In this document: positions 47,680 to 59,800 of the stretch, piece after piece
Numbering within the stretch: the first letter of the stretch is position 1
Layout: each line of letters opens with the position of its first letter
Notes under the pieces: generated by a model
Databases searched by the model: none
The model's input: only the letters and a program-made list of their open reading frames with translations
Told to the model about the DNA's origin: nothing
NCBI GenBank assembly: GCA_036936605.1
Contig: JAUPFV010000002.1
Location: forward strand, 199,229,273-199,293,272
Length of the DNA: 64,000 nucleotides
Direction of reading: 5' to 3'
From: Limnanthes douglasii subsp. nivea
Taxonomy: Eukaryota; Streptophyta; Magnoliopsida; Brassicales; Limnanthaceae
Program-made: the position numbers and the translations under genes

Positions 47680-48120
47680 CTCCAAACCGTCAGTGCTTCT
47701 AAAGTAGTGATCCAAATTTTATTTTTACATATTTTTTTGGATGGATTGATGTCGTTAATATATCTGGTATAGTACCCGTTTCACACTAAATACACAACTG
47801 TGTGAGCAAGTCCGCTCAACCAAAGCTTCAACAAATTCAACCAAATCAAGTCTGTTCAAACATATAATGTGCATTATAGAGTAGCACACTTTATTGATTT
47901 GACCAAAGACCTTTCATTACGCTACAAGTGTGTTACCTGTTTAATTTCATTAGGACGACATATTTACTTATCGTTCAGATATTAATGATTCATCTAAGAC
48001 TAATTTATATATCGTTTTTAATCATTTTAATATTTATGTATTATTTATTTTAAAATTATCCACACCATGCTAAAAAATATTATATTTTCCATTTTTTTTC
48101 AAATGGACATACGATTATTT
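47680..48120 (+). other. Possible remnant of MULE C-terminal extension
   Basis: Weak frame pieces (DPNFIFTYFFGWIDVV) follow the transposase tail in the place where MULE 2 carries an OTU-like region. The match is too degraded to call firmly. Confidence 0.35.
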
Positions 48121-48579
48121 CTCACTAAGATTATATGAAAATATACATACCATCACACATAGAATGAGCAAAATTGTACAAATGTGCGTACCGTCAACGC
48201 ACGTCATGGTACTTCATCTGCATGCTCTAGTTGCGGGAATTTGTACCATTTTTCTTACTCTAAGTGTGATGATATGTACGATTTCACACAATATGAGTGT
48301 GTATAATAGCTTGCTCACTGAGAAAAATTAAACCCACATGATGACTATTAGTAAAATTTGGGGTTCAAATCGAACAAATAGGTGTTGAGGTATAACATTG
48401 CCCTAAATTTTACCTGATAAGGTAATCGGAATAGACCTATCAATATTCGAGACGTATAAACTATGGATACCGTAATATACTCTTACCAAGTTCAATACTA
48501 GTATATTTCATATAGATCGATCAAGCTGTAAAACGAGATCGAGGTCAATAAAATTCATAAAACAACTAAAACATCAAAC

Positions 48580-48760
48580 TCCTTACATAACAAAATAGTC
48601 GTAACAAAATAATTGTGATACAACAAAACCTACAGATTAGACTCGTACATAACAAAATAGTCGTAACAAAGTAGTCATGATAAAACAAAACGTAAACATC
48701 AAATCGGTACATAAAAAAGTAGTCATAATAAAAAACATCGAACGAAATCAATCTCAATAG
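48580..48760. repeat. Short tandem repeat, about 56 bp
   Basis: Repeats of ACATAACAAAATAGTCGTAA followed by a CAAAACCTA/CAAAACGTA stretch. Two to three imperfect copies. Confidence 0.75.
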
Positions 48761-49079
48761 TTGTGCACAAGTTTGAAGCACTCAAGTAAAATATCATGAA
48801 TCTACTTCATAGTCATGTCAGGGGACATCTCCTCTATCTCGATTAGACAATCCTTCAAGTCATGTAACCTCGCTTGATAAGTGGTCGTAGAGTGGTTCAC
48901 CCCAACATATGCATTGGTGGGGCAATTAACCAATACATACGATAGGTCGGTCTCTACTCATACAAGGTATAAAGACGACACACTAGGTTTCCAGAGCCGT
49001 TATGGAGCACATTATAGCAATGGGTAAATAGTATGGGAGTGCCATGCAGTCCAAATAGACGCATCTTGCAAATAATACA

Positions 49080-50216
49080 TATTTGCACGTCTAATTCTAA
49101 CCTGACCTTCCAAAACAAGTCTTAGTGAACTAGATAACTCTTGAACATGCACTAATGTTTTAGCAACACGAAGATGATATTAAGCTTCCATGATGCCTCA
49201 AAATTTCATTATAGCATCTATCCAAGCTACCTCACAAAAAGCTTTAACGTCACGTAAATATCCACATGGCATGAACCAGACCTACAAAAAAGTATTTTTT
49301 GTATAAATTAAATTCATTTTGAAATAAAAAAATATATAATAAAAAAATACAAACGATAAATAAAACTTACATTTTTCTCTTGGAACATAAATAAATACCG
49401 ATAAATATTATCTTAGTCTCTTGGTTCGAACAAAAAGATGAAGGTTCATATCTACACATAGTTGGATGTGTGATAGGATATAAACTGAACCGTGTAGTCA
49501 CAAGCACCAGAAAAAATGATCTTAGATCCATGTCTCTTACAATCCGAGGAAACTAGTAAAAGGCGAGGTGCCATGTAAACAAATATTACCAAGCTGGTAA
49601 TATAATTGGGCTAATACCATATGGCCCTAATTATACCTACCCGGGTTGTTATAGTTCCCAATAAACTATAGATAGTCAAGAAAAATAATATTAATCGTCT
49701 TGTTTGCAATAATGCAACAACCAAACATATGCAACAATACCTCGTATTGGCATATATATATATGCTAATCATCACTTATCACATCATCTTAATATTTCAT
49801 TTGCATATGAGTTTCACACAAAAACGTAAGACGAACATGTTTGCCACTACCAACATTGTTTTGTTTTAGTTTGGCATTAATGGATTAATAATTTACACAA
49901 AGTAATCGAGTAAATACGCCAACTCACTGAGCTTTATTAGGAAATATAACAAGATGAAAGCTCTGACATGTGACGAGAAGACAAGTGATGGTGTGTACAT
50001 CCTCGAGCGTCAGCATCATCTCACCAAAAGAGAAATGAAAAACGAGTTTGTCATTGGAGGCCACAACTCCAAAAATGCCACAAGTAAGTGAACGTTGGTA
50101 AACCAACGTGAGAGACAATAAAAAAGAAGAACAAACACCTTCCCATAACTTGATCTATGATTTGACTCTGACCAATGAGATCCCACTAGCGATGGGTAAA
50201 ATACATAGTGTAACAT
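49080..50216 (-). pseudogene. Plant-mobile-domain-like relic
   Basis: The minus-strand pieces are LLVAFLELWPPMTNSFF joined by frameshift to FHFSFGEMMLTLEDVHTITC (about 50090-49970), resembling the core of the plant mobile domain found in MAIN-like and transposon-associated proteins. A further run (about 49290-49090: GYLRDVKAFCEVAWIDAIMK and following) could be the helical C-terminal part. Stops and frameshifts abound. Such genes are often carried by or next to MULEs, and this one follows MULE 1. The assignment rests on pattern alone. Confidence 0.5.
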
Positions 50217-50219
50217 CGT

Positions 50220-51140
50220 AAAGATACCATAGCCTACAAAATATACAAATAAATTAATGATATAAGGTACGATATAATTACCAATAAGATAAACACATTA
50301 AAAAGTTAAAAATACAACACTAAGAAGTTACAAACACAGCACTAGAGTTTAACATAATATAACAAATGCATAATACAAAATCAAGAAGCTATACCATTTT
50401 CGAAATAACAATCAAATGATTACTAGTAAAACACTTTGAAAGAAAATAAATAGAGCACATTGAAAAAGCACACAATTATCAGCTTTATCCATCTAAAATG
50501 TTTAAACCTCATTTGAATATCAAGCCAATCCAACCAGATGATCATAGAGATAGAGACAAATCAATGACACTGTTCTACTAACATAGTAAATAACTAGAGC
50601 ATATTAAGACACTAAATCTATACTATATTACAAATGCGCATAAATTCAACTAAATCTATGTTATATCGCAAATGAGCTAGCAAACTAAATCTTATTATAT
50701 TTACTTCAATAATAGTTCAAAAAGTATATCGAGATAAAATCAATAACAAATATATAATGCAAAAACTAAATTATGTCATGTTTAATTCAATATGGACATA
50801 ATTTCAACAAAATCTATATTATATTGTGAATGAGCTAACAAACTTACATCACTGTTGAAGACGTGATATGCTTCGTGGTTTTGTAGTCACTAAAGTTGCA
50901 GTACAACTCAAGAACATGATGGTTGACGCAAAGAAAATGTTGGTTCAGAGTCACGACGATCAACTACAGCCAAACGACTATGACAACCGACTCTCGCGCG
51001 CCGTGAAATCTAATGAGGTGAACTATGTTCGGACTTGATATCATGCTCTGAATCAGATGCCAAACATTGATAAAGAGCCGACATCCTGAAATTACAGTCA
51101 ATGATTAGACCTAAGACAAAGCTACAACCGAATATTGTCT
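50220..51140. other. AT-rich stretch without a recognised gene
   Basis: No ORF or repeat of note. It may hold the N-terminal part of the plant-mobile-domain relic, too degraded to read. Confidence 0.4.
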
Positions 51141-51260
51141 CAAACAATTGATAAGCAAATAAAATTATTTTAAACAATTGATAGACAAATAAAATTATTT
51201 TAAACAATTGATAGACAAATAAAATTATTTCAAACAATTGATAAATACATAAAATTATCT
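51141..51260. repeat. Four-copy 30-bp tandem repeat
   Basis: Units start at 51141, 51171, 51201 and 51231 with (C/T)AAACAATTGATA and CAAATAAAATTATTT. The first and last are diverged. The minus-strand open frame over it (FVYQLFKIIL repeated) is a result of the repeat and is probably not a gene. Confidence 0.95.
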
Positions 51261-51353
51261 CCACATTGTACTAGAAATGCAGTTGTAATGTTATATAAAT
51301 AAACAAGAGTTTCAAAGTAGTAAACATTTAATTTCGCGAATGATAAATTTTGT

Positions 51354-51400
51354 ATTCTGTGTGAAATCGCGCACGCTTTAGTCGCGATTTCGCACAGAAT
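51354..51400. repeat. 18-bp inverted repeat (hairpin)
   Basis: The arms 51354-51371 (ATTCTGTGTGAAATCGCG) and 51383-51400 pair with one mismatch around an 11-nt loop. The hairpin lies between two near-direct repeats of AGTAGTAAACATTTAATTTC type (about 51317 and 51413). It may be a terminal structure of the MULE/plant-mobile-domain region. Confidence 0.85.
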
Positions 51401-51499
51401 ACCAAGTGCAAGTCTAGTAGTAAACATGTAATTTCGTGTATGATGTAAGTCTGGTATTTTTGGGGCATGAACGGTAAAATACCACAATAGACGTAACTA

Positions 51500-52006
51500 C
51501 TTTAAAACCCTAACTCCTGTATGTATGGATTATAATGGAAGATTTACAACTAATCTAAATAATACAAATCAAAATTAGGCTAAAAATCACCATTAATGTC
51601 CATATTTCACATTTGTATCAAACTAATCATTTATGTTTATATATATGTCCCATATATCCTTTATGTTTCAGAAATTTGCATTACTAGTCCCCTGCATATG
51701 TGAGTATTGAAAAATTGTCACGTAATAGCTCAAACATTATTAATTTGTCTCACTAGTTATCTCCATAGAATCTGAAAAATGTAAAAACTATGTTTTTCTC
51801 AAATCAAAATTATAAATATTTAAAAATCCAACATTGAGACATTCATATTTGAACAGATACCTGTCGGTTTTCGATCACATGTAAAATTAATAATATAAAT
51901 TTGTAAAATATAGGAGACCGAAAACAAAAATAAACATAAATACCTAGTTTAATACAAAAGCTACAAAAAACTAATGATGGTTTTCCTCTTAAAAACCTAT
52001 AGATAA
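51500..52006. other. Flank upstream of LINE
   Basis: AT-rich; no gene recognised. Its right end is the first copy of the LINE target duplication, so this was probably contiguous with the region upstream of the second small gene. Confidence 0.5.
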
Positions 52007-52248
52007 AATAATAGTACCAAAACTGACGGTGTTAGCGTGCTGGTTTTGAGGAGAGAGATGGGTTTTTCTTCTCTCTCAAGAAAGGTTCAAGAATTGAAAA
52101 AGTTTCTTATCCTCTAAGAAACCACTCCATAGCTTTACACCTTGGTAAAGAACCTTCACAGTCTAAGCCTTTCAATCCGCAACTGCAGGGAGTACGCTGA
52201 AAATCTCAGCCTTTGCAGGCTCTGCCTGACGAAGGTTGAGGCGCGCTC

Positions 52249-53559
52249 ATGGAGACTAGTGAAAAGGAGTTCCCTCCATTGAATGGTAAGTCGACCGAGA
52301 CGGTAAGAGAAACATCAATGGACAAGAGATATTCGGACGTGGTAATTGAAAAGAATGTGGAGACAGAATTCAAATCGGAGGTTACAGTGATGGCTGATCA
52401 CAATGTGATTAGATTCGAAAGTAAGGCTTTGAATGTTCTTCGTTCTGCATCAAGAACATCTCTGATATGCAAGTTTAATGAAGGAATACCTAAACGCCAA
52501 CAGTTTCAAGTATTTCTTGAATCATTCAGGTTCAAGGGTGCATTCACGTACGTAACACTGGACTCTAGGCAGATTCTAGTTGAATTTTCAGTACGGGCTG
52601 ACGCTGGTAGGCTATGGGTGTCAAGATTCTGGAAGATTGATGGAAAGATGATGCGCATTGTGAAGTGGTGTCCCTTTAGTACTAGGAATTTTGAGAGCCC
52701 AATTGCACTTCTTTGGGTTAGATTTGAAAAAGTCACAGAATTCATGTACAATAGTGCTGTGATAAATGAACTTGCTTCATCTTTAGGGTTCGTTCATCAT
52801 GTTGTTATCCCTGAGGTTAACAGGGCAAACTGGAATGCATGTTTTGCATTGGTGGAGATCGATGTCTCAAGAGTCCTTAAGAGGAACCTGAAGGTAGTAT
52901 TTGGTGATGAAGATGTGTTCAATGTATCTGTTAGCTACAAGAATGCTCCATTTTACTGCAAGACATGCCATCATATTGGGCATGAGTCGGATAAATGCAA
53001 AAAGAATATGCCTATGGACTCTAAGTTAGTGATTGGAAGAGTGGAAGATAGTGCAGAAGGAACAAGAAATAAAGAAAGCAATGCTGTTATAGAAAGAAAT
53101 GTTGTTCAACAAGATTCTTTACAACAGATTGCTAAGTCTGATAAAACCAATACGTCTACAAAGGTTGAAGCATTTACACATGTTTACAGGCGAAAATTAA
53201 AGTCAATTGTTACTAGGAAAGATAAGTCTTCTGTGTCTTGTCCATCTACGAATGTTGTTAGTCCAGTAAGGGGGAGAGCAACTTCCATTAATGATCGTGA
53301 TATCATTAGTGCCCTTCAGCATCTGGAGGAAGAAGAAAACTCTTTGAGTAGGTTACAGGCTTCTCCTCAAGGTGGTAGGGTGGGTAGCTACAATCCTTCA
53401 CCAAGAACAAGCACAAACGAACCTGAACAAGATTTTGAGACTGTCATTACAAGAAAGATTAAATCGGCTAACAGAAATAGCAACTCAAGAAGATTGTCAA
53501 TAAGTTCTCTCAGAAAGAGAGGCAAGATCCTACAAAACTCATTATCTGATAATGATTAA
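52249..53559 (+). CDS. LINE ORF1 protein (DUF4283-type, zinc knuckle)
   Basis: It has 436 aa. Residues about 65-230 have the pattern of the DUF4283 RNA-binding-like domain of plant LINE ORF1 (GRLWVSRFWKI, PIALLWVRFEKV). A perfect CX2CX4HX4C knuckle follows (C237, C240, H245, C250). The C-terminal part (about 255-436) is basic and Ser/Lys-rich. The protein is expected to bind LINE RNA and coat it in an RNP. The frame is intact and its stop overlaps the ORF2 start by 8 nt (ATG at 53552). Without RT it could only act in trans. Confidence 0.9.
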   Translation: METSEKEFPPLNGKSTETVRETSMDKRYSDVVIEKNVETEFKSEVTVMADHNVIRFESKALNVLRSASRTSLICKFNEGIPKRQQFQVFLESFRFKGAFTYVTLDSRQILVEFSVRADAGRLWVSRFWKIDGKMMRIVKWCPFSTRNFESPIALLWVRFEKVTEFMYNSAVINELASSLGFVHHVVIPEVNRANWNACFALVEIDVSRVLKRNLKVVFGDEDVFNVSVSYKNAPFYCKTCHHIGHESDKCKKNMPMDSKLVIGRVEDSAEGTRNKESNAVIERNVVQQDSLQQIAKSDKTNTSTKVEAFTHVYRRKLKSIVTRKDKSSVSCPSTNVVSPVRGRATSINDRDIISALQHLEEEENSLSRLQASPQGGRVGSYNPSPRTSTNEPEQDFETVITRKIKSANRNSNSRRLSISSLRKRGKILQNSLSDND

Positions 53560-54245
53560 GGTCCTAAGTTGGAATGCAAGAGGAGTGAACAACAACCCTA
53601 CGATTGCTAGGCTAAAGTTCATCATCAAACATGAGAAAGTTAATGTTGTCACAATTCACGAGCCTATGGCTTGGTCTGATAAGTTGGAACTGGTAGCTAG
53701 AAGAATTGGATTTGACAAGTGTGTAGCTAACATTTCAAATAAAATATGGTTACTTTGGGCTAGTGAAGTTAATATATTTGTGCTGGATGATAAGACCAGG
53801 TTTACATGTTGAAATTAACCATGCTGACTTTACTGGCTGTTTCACTTCTGAGAATGCAAAGGAAGATACTATGGAGTCAGTTAAGTAGTATTACCTGTGA
53901 TATGCCCTGGATACTGGCTGGAGATTTCAATTCTACAAGATGCCCTGATGACCAGCTGTGTTGTTTGAACTTTGATGGAAATGGTGCAGAAGACTTCAAT
54001 GATACATAAGAAGCAACAATCTGGAAGTGCCTGGATATACTGGATCAACCTGGAGCAACAATAATGTCTGGTAAAGATTAGATTGGGTGGAAAAATTGGA
54101 GCTAACTCTATTAGCCAGAGAAAGGTAACATACCTGGTGTGGAAGCCTCCTGCTCAGGGTAGATTGGAAATCAAAGTGGATGGAGCTTCATGTTAGAGAC
54201 AGCCAGGGAAACTGCACCATGGGAGCCGGTTTCCTAGTCAGACTG
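53552..54245 (+). pseudogene. LINE ORF2 remnant: endonuclease and RNase H-like pieces, RT deleted
   Basis: MIKVLSWNARGVNNN is the endonuclease start; the frame stops at 53812. A shifted frame has WILAGDFNST (about 53910-53940), the second endonuclease block, then GSTWSNNNVW (about 54040). The next recognised unit is KVDGASC and the following DSQGNCTMGAGFLV (about 54170-54235), the start of a plant LINE RNase H domain. Everything between, including the RT, is missing. Confidence 0.85.
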
Positions 54246-54827
54246 CCTCCCACTGGTTCTCAGTCTCAAACATGGAGACGAAATAAGCAGGATAAATGAT
54301 GAAGTCATCAGAACCTTGATTCAACCAACTATAGACCCGGGTTGAAGTTGAAGAAAATCGGTTGAAAAGCTTAGTCTGTAAGGATATGGAGGAAAAGATA
54401 TGAAAATAGTGAAGGATTGGAGGTCGGGATATGATGCCTGAAGAGGAAACAAAGAATAGGGTTAGAGAAAGAGAGAAGATAAAGGAACGAAAAGAAATTA
54501 GGGTTTCGAAATTGGGAACTTTTCATGAATTAGGGTTTCTCTAGTCCTAGTTCAGAGTGCCTTGTATTGGGCCTTGTTTTTTCTTTTTGAGTCCAGTTGT
54601 ATTGGACCTTTGTAGCGGGTTGAAACTTTAGTTTTATATAATAATACCTTTTGCTTAAAAAAAATAATAATAATAATAATAATAATAATAGTACCAAAAT
54701 TAATTATGTTATAAACTTTTGACCTCCAACAAAATTGGTCCTACCATAGCCCAACATATATGCAGACCTTCAAATCTAAAGAGAGAGAATGCGTGTGCGC
54801 GAGTGAGAGAGAATTATAAGAAGAAAA

Positions 54828-56105
54828 ATGTTTAGAACTCGGTTGCTTTGGTTTACGGCGGGATTCTCTGTCGCCGGAGGTTCAATCGCTCATTTTGTGT
54901 GGAGAGATCTTTATACAGAACGATTCGCCATTTCATCCGACGTAACCTCTCTCTTCGATTCTTCGTCGTTTGCTTCTTTTCCCTAATATTTCGAATAAAT
55001 TTGGCTTCTCGATATCTTATGTGGATTTTATCTGTACCTTATATTTTCAGATCAAGCAGCAATTCGATGCCCTAGAGAGGAGACTATCGAGCCTTGAATC
55101 GGTTCCCACTGAGAATCCGAATCCAGCTCAGGTAAACTTGTCTACATTTCAACTCGATTCCTAGAAATTCTCGAATGAATCTTACTTGTTTGACATCAGT
55201 GTTTGTTTCAATTAATCCCGATTAAAAATTATCTTATCAATCGAGTCTAATTTTGTTTCCGTTCTAACTCAAATTGGTAGAATATTAGAATGAATTTAGT
55301 TCTTTCGTCCTACTTATTGTTTTGATGAGCTACTGGTTATTTGACTGGAAATTTCCAGCTAATTGATTTGTAGAACGATGAATTCCATATCTTGATGTGT
55401 TGATATATCTATACATTCCAGTCTAGCTGTTCAAGTATCATAAACCAACAACTTATGAGTTTTTAGGTGGATTCAATTAATCAATGATTGGTTCATGTTT
55501 ATGTTTGATCCTTGTTGTTCCGCACGAAACAACATATCCAAGAATTGCTAATCTAGGTATTGACAACATTTGTCATTAGGTTATGTTCAGTAGCACTACA
55601 TATATTGGTTAGGAAACGATTTGGATTGCACTAAGTCTCTTGAGAAGGGTATTCTTAATCATAATAAAAGCTTTATTGTACTAACGAAAGGTTACAGGCT
55701 ACAGCAAATTTGTGTACACTAATTAGGTTTATCAAGTCTCAGCTTTGAGCCTTTGAGACTTAAAACGGCTAAACAAGTTCCGTACACCTAATGAATATAG
55801 GTCCTGTTTCGGTCTCATAAACTTATTGGACAGAGAATCGTAAATGGAATAGATGACGAAAAGAATGCCTAGCAAAATAATAAAGTTCATATTGTGGTCT
55901 GGTAAGTAGTAGAAGTTTATAAATCTTAGGCATTAGAGAGAAAAATATTTGTTGCGATTCTCTCCTCATATTTCCTTGCTGCATACAACAAAAAACTAAG
56001 TTTCTCTATGAAATCCTAAAAGAGCCTTGCTAAAAGAATTGTAGATGAGGTGGAAAGTTATAACTGTGTTTTCTCTTTTTATCATTTTGGCAGGCTGATG
56101 GTTAA
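54828..56105 (+). CDS. Small predicted membrane/coiled-coil protein, copy 2 (68 aa, 3 exons)
   Basis: Exons are 54828-54941, 55051-55131 and 56094-56105; all introns are phase 0 and GT...AG. Residues 1-25 (MFRTRLLWFTAGFSVAGG...) form one hydrophobic segment, a likely signal anchor. FVWRDLYTERFAISSD follows, then the coiled-coil-like exon 2 (KQQFDALERRLSSLES) and a Pro/Asn-rich tail. The last exon encodes only ADG. The exon phases, the SD junction and the 12-nt final exon are shared with 16783-18404. A purine-rich GAGAGAGA leader precedes the ATG. The LINE target duplication ends 128 bp upstream. The function is unknown; I do not recognise a named family. Confidence 0.82.
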
Positions 56106-56834
56106 AAGAAGACACCAAGACTAATCTCAGATGATCAATCTGACATTGCATCTGTGAGAGCAGTTTTCCATCTTTAGTATAAGGCTCATCTAATTCCAAA
56201 TCTGTCAACTTGAGAAGTTTGACGGTCCTTTGTTGGGAATTTTCAAACTTTGTTTAATGTTGTTATAGAAAGTATGGATGTATTTTGAAAGCTACACTTT
56301 TGTGGTAATAATATTTGATTCTGAATTGAACTTTAAATCTTGAATTTCTCTAGATAATAAGGAGATTTATAAGCTCATTTGGTCCCAAGAACACTGGAGT
56401 TTAAAGGCATGAGAATGAGATGCAATGATGTAGCTCATTATGAAAGTTTGTAACTACATCTGAAGTTTTTTGTCAGTCTGGTTTCTCGGTTGAACTAAAC
56501 GCTACTTACTACATAAACTCCTTCCCATGACTCAGCTTCTTACCACTTCTCTTTTGAAACGAAAAATATACTTGTGAATAAATATTTTATACAAACAAAA
56601 GTTACATGTTACATAACTACATATTCACAGTTGAAAGGTACTCTCTAACATCAACTCAACAAAACGTTAACAGCTGAGGACGATTGCTACTTTAATTGTC
56701 CGAGAACAAACTATCTGCAATAAGAATTTTAGAGGCTGCTTGCTCGTTTATTCTTTCGTAAAATATTATAAATGGTAGGTCCCAGGTTGATTTATTTTGT
56801 CAGACGCGCTCTATCAGTTCATAGTTCGACCAGA

Positions 56835-59800
56835 TCATGATTGCATTTGATTCGACGGTATGTGAAGAACAGCTTTTGCCAGCTCCTCGTTTATCTTTAC
56901 AGGCAGATGTGGCATCTGCTTCATGATCTCTGGTACTTCGTTCAAGCTGCATAACCAGTACATCAAAGGGTAAACCATTCGAGACTGTGATTTAATAATA
57001 CAGCGCAAAAAAAACTACTTTATTCACTAATTTCTCAACATCTTTAATACCCTAATCACGAATCTTTGGCGCATAAGTTTCATTGTCTAAATTTTACTAA
57101 ACTAAATCTTAAATGACTATGCAAATCCAAACGCCCGAGAGCTTTCAGAATTGCAACTATTCCTTATACTACATTGTTCTTAAGCTGGTAGGTTCCGTTC
57201 AGATCTTTGTAAATTTCAACGAAAAAAAAATACATGGGCAAATTCAAAGGATATAAGCTTTCAAAGTAATAATGTAGTAACATACTCATTCAGGATTGTA
57301 AGAATGTTCTCCCGAGTTTTGAACAAAAGAGTGATATTTTCAGGTATCTGCAAAAGAGAAAAGTAGCCTCAGCTCAATTATGGTGTGAAAGACGAATAAA
57401 CTGAGATCTGCTTAATAATTTTCGCCAATTTACTAAAATTTGTACGGGAAACAGCTCACTAGTTTGAAGAAACATGTAATGGAATTCATAATGCATGCCC
57501 GAAGTAGCTTTAGAGGAGAAATCCCTAAGGGGACCAATATAGTGAGAAGCAGAGTGCAAACGTTTCGACTTTTGCTGATGCCGCTTTATATAGCGAGAAC
57601 TTTAATTTGCTGGGAGGGAAAAATAGATACATGACTTTAAATAGTATGCCTCACCTGAAGAGAAGCAAAGTTTGCTGAAATTTGATATAACATTTGAGCA
57701 TTCTGCTCAAAAAGCTCCCCTGTTACACCACCGATGTCTGAAAAGTACATAAAATGGCAACATTTCAGATTGTATTTCTATCCTATTTTATTATTTGCAG
57801 CGATCAAGTAACGTTATATGTACGTTTCCTTCAGTGCAAAAACACCATGTCTCTATCTGAGTGTGAACAATTGCACGAACCTTTACAAGAAATCACATCA
57901 TCGCTCTCCATTGGAATCAGAGGTGGAGCATATGAAGGACCATTAGGACGTGGCGCCGTAAGATGTGAGGATGGCTTTGTTGAAGAATCCTGTGAAATCA
58001 TAACCATTCTTAGATAACTCCTTATAAAAAAGTTGTGTTCATATATAAACCACATGTATCTAACCATTCTAAGAGTTATGTATATAAAAGCGTCATTTTT
58101 AGGCATAAAGGATATACATCATAAGAGCTTGGTGTATCCTACGATACACAAAGTTAACAGAAGATACACGCCCTCAATATCTCCTAATCAGGATTTTTTT
58201 TTATTATCACTTGGGGATCCTACACGATTTTGTTATTTCTTTTGATTATTTTATCACCTTTTACAGTTTTTCCCCATACAAACGCCTCTTCCTCAGTTTT
58301 GTTACATGATCCGACATAATAGTACTGCTATTTGCCTTTTGTTCTTTCCTTGTATCTTATACGATGATGACATGGATTATTCTCACTTTATTGATGTTTT
58401 CTAAGAGTTGATGTATACGCGCACTACACATGAATAGGAGAAGCGTACACAATTTGAGTATCATGGTGGTACATGTTATTAAAAGAAACAGTGTAACATC
58501 TCCGATCACATATACAAAAATGAGAAGTAGACTAGAGCTGAGCCTTCACTCTGAGAAATGAGTTAACAATTGGAACCTTAATTCGAGAGGCAACAAGAGT
58601 TACATCTCTAGTCCACTTTCATCACTGTCTAACTATTACTAGCAGTAACTGACAAACTAGCTGGTTATTAGCATTAAACTCACAGCAGAGTTACCTTTCT
58701 GTCTCTGTGTTTCCTTGCTGAATTCTGATCCTCTTTCCTACGTTTGCTACTTTCTTTTTTCTGAGAATAGATGGAAGGATCAAGAAAATGTATTTAACTT
58801 TAATTTGTTGCTTTAAGAAACAATATATCTACTGTTTCCATACAAAGCTTTCCTGTAAAAAGATTTAATCGTGCATATGCAGATAACTTATCACAAAGAA
58901 CACTTTAAGAACATGCATGTGATGTAGTACCCTGGAATCTACGGTGAGATCCATGCATATCTTACACTGTACATTGACATTAGTATGATAACTTTTTAAT
59001 AAAGGTAGGGAGGTCAAGCTAACTTCTTCTACTTCTAAATTCTAATGAATTCATCGAAAAACACGATTAACAAACAAACACCAAGTAGAGAAAATTTACA
59101 GTCATCCATCTGCAACGAAGTACGACATCCCTAACTGTCTTGTCCTTCAATTGCATAGCAATCTTAGCATAACGAACAATTGTTGTTTCCGAGGAGTACC
59201 TACAGAACACGAATCACGGAGTATAAATTCACAAATCAATAAGAAAATAAGTCCCACGGTGTTGTATGAACAAAAAATAATTAAAGAGAATCACGGAGTA
59301 TAAATTCACAAATCAATAAGAAAATAAGTCCCACGGTGTTGTATGAACAAAAAACAATTAAAGAGATTCAGACTTACAACTAGCATACTTTGTAATGTGG
59401 GAATTTAAAGGCATTGTTGTGCGCATTTCACTAGTAAAGAAAGTAGCATCAGATCGGGAAAACATACAATGCTTTAGAACATCATAAACATGACAATCAT
59501 CCAGAACATAAATTCAATTAGTCACCTAGATTATCATCTTATATTCATAGTTTTGGCTTCGCTTGACAATTAGCATAAACAATCATCCAGAACAGCTATT
59601 TAATTCACATCGATCAAACTCAAACTTAGATTAACATGACATTTACACACACACACACAATAAAAACAGCGATCGAATAGAAAATCTCCATAACTCTGCA
59701 AATCTATAGAAACAAAAGCAAATCCAATCATTCAAGCTTCAAAGAAACAATTTAGAACTGGCAATTAACAAACAAATCTACAAAACTCAAACCTAAACAA

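Larger units (their letters stand above)
46130..48330 (+). mobile_element. Mutator-like element (MULE) remnant 1
   Basis: It contains the C-terminal third of a MULE transposase. The start repeats the sequence ATGATGG.C.ATTACATAGATA twice (about 46423 and 46484), as in MULE 2 (about 60774). Near the right end (48149-48275) an inverted repeat built on CATCACACxTAGA and TTGTACAAAT/ATTTGTACC words could be part of a terminus. The limits are approximate and no target duplication was found. Confidence 0.6.
52023..54683 (+). mobile_element. LINE (non-LTR retrotransposon), internally deleted, with 16-bp target duplication
   Basis: The flanking repeats AATAATAGTACCAAAA at 52007-52022 and 54684-54699 are identical. 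It has ORF1, an overlapping ORF2 with endonuclease, and a C-terminal RNase H-like piece, and it ends in A-rich (AAT)n. At 2.66 kb it is far shorter than a complete plant LINE: the whole RT is missing between about 54105 and 54125. The intact ORF1 and exact target duplication show it is recent. The (AAT)n tail overlaps the target duplication. Confidence 0.95.

Noticed and set aside
51010..51487. Two minus-strand open frames with repeated FVYQLFKIIL
   Set aside because: The repetition comes from the 30-bp DNA tandem repeat; no similarity to a known protein and no conservation evidence.
57756..58106. Open frames on both strands around 57754-58106
   Set aside because: The region is exon 4 of the DUF3755 gene and its flanking introns; the longer frames read through splice sites.
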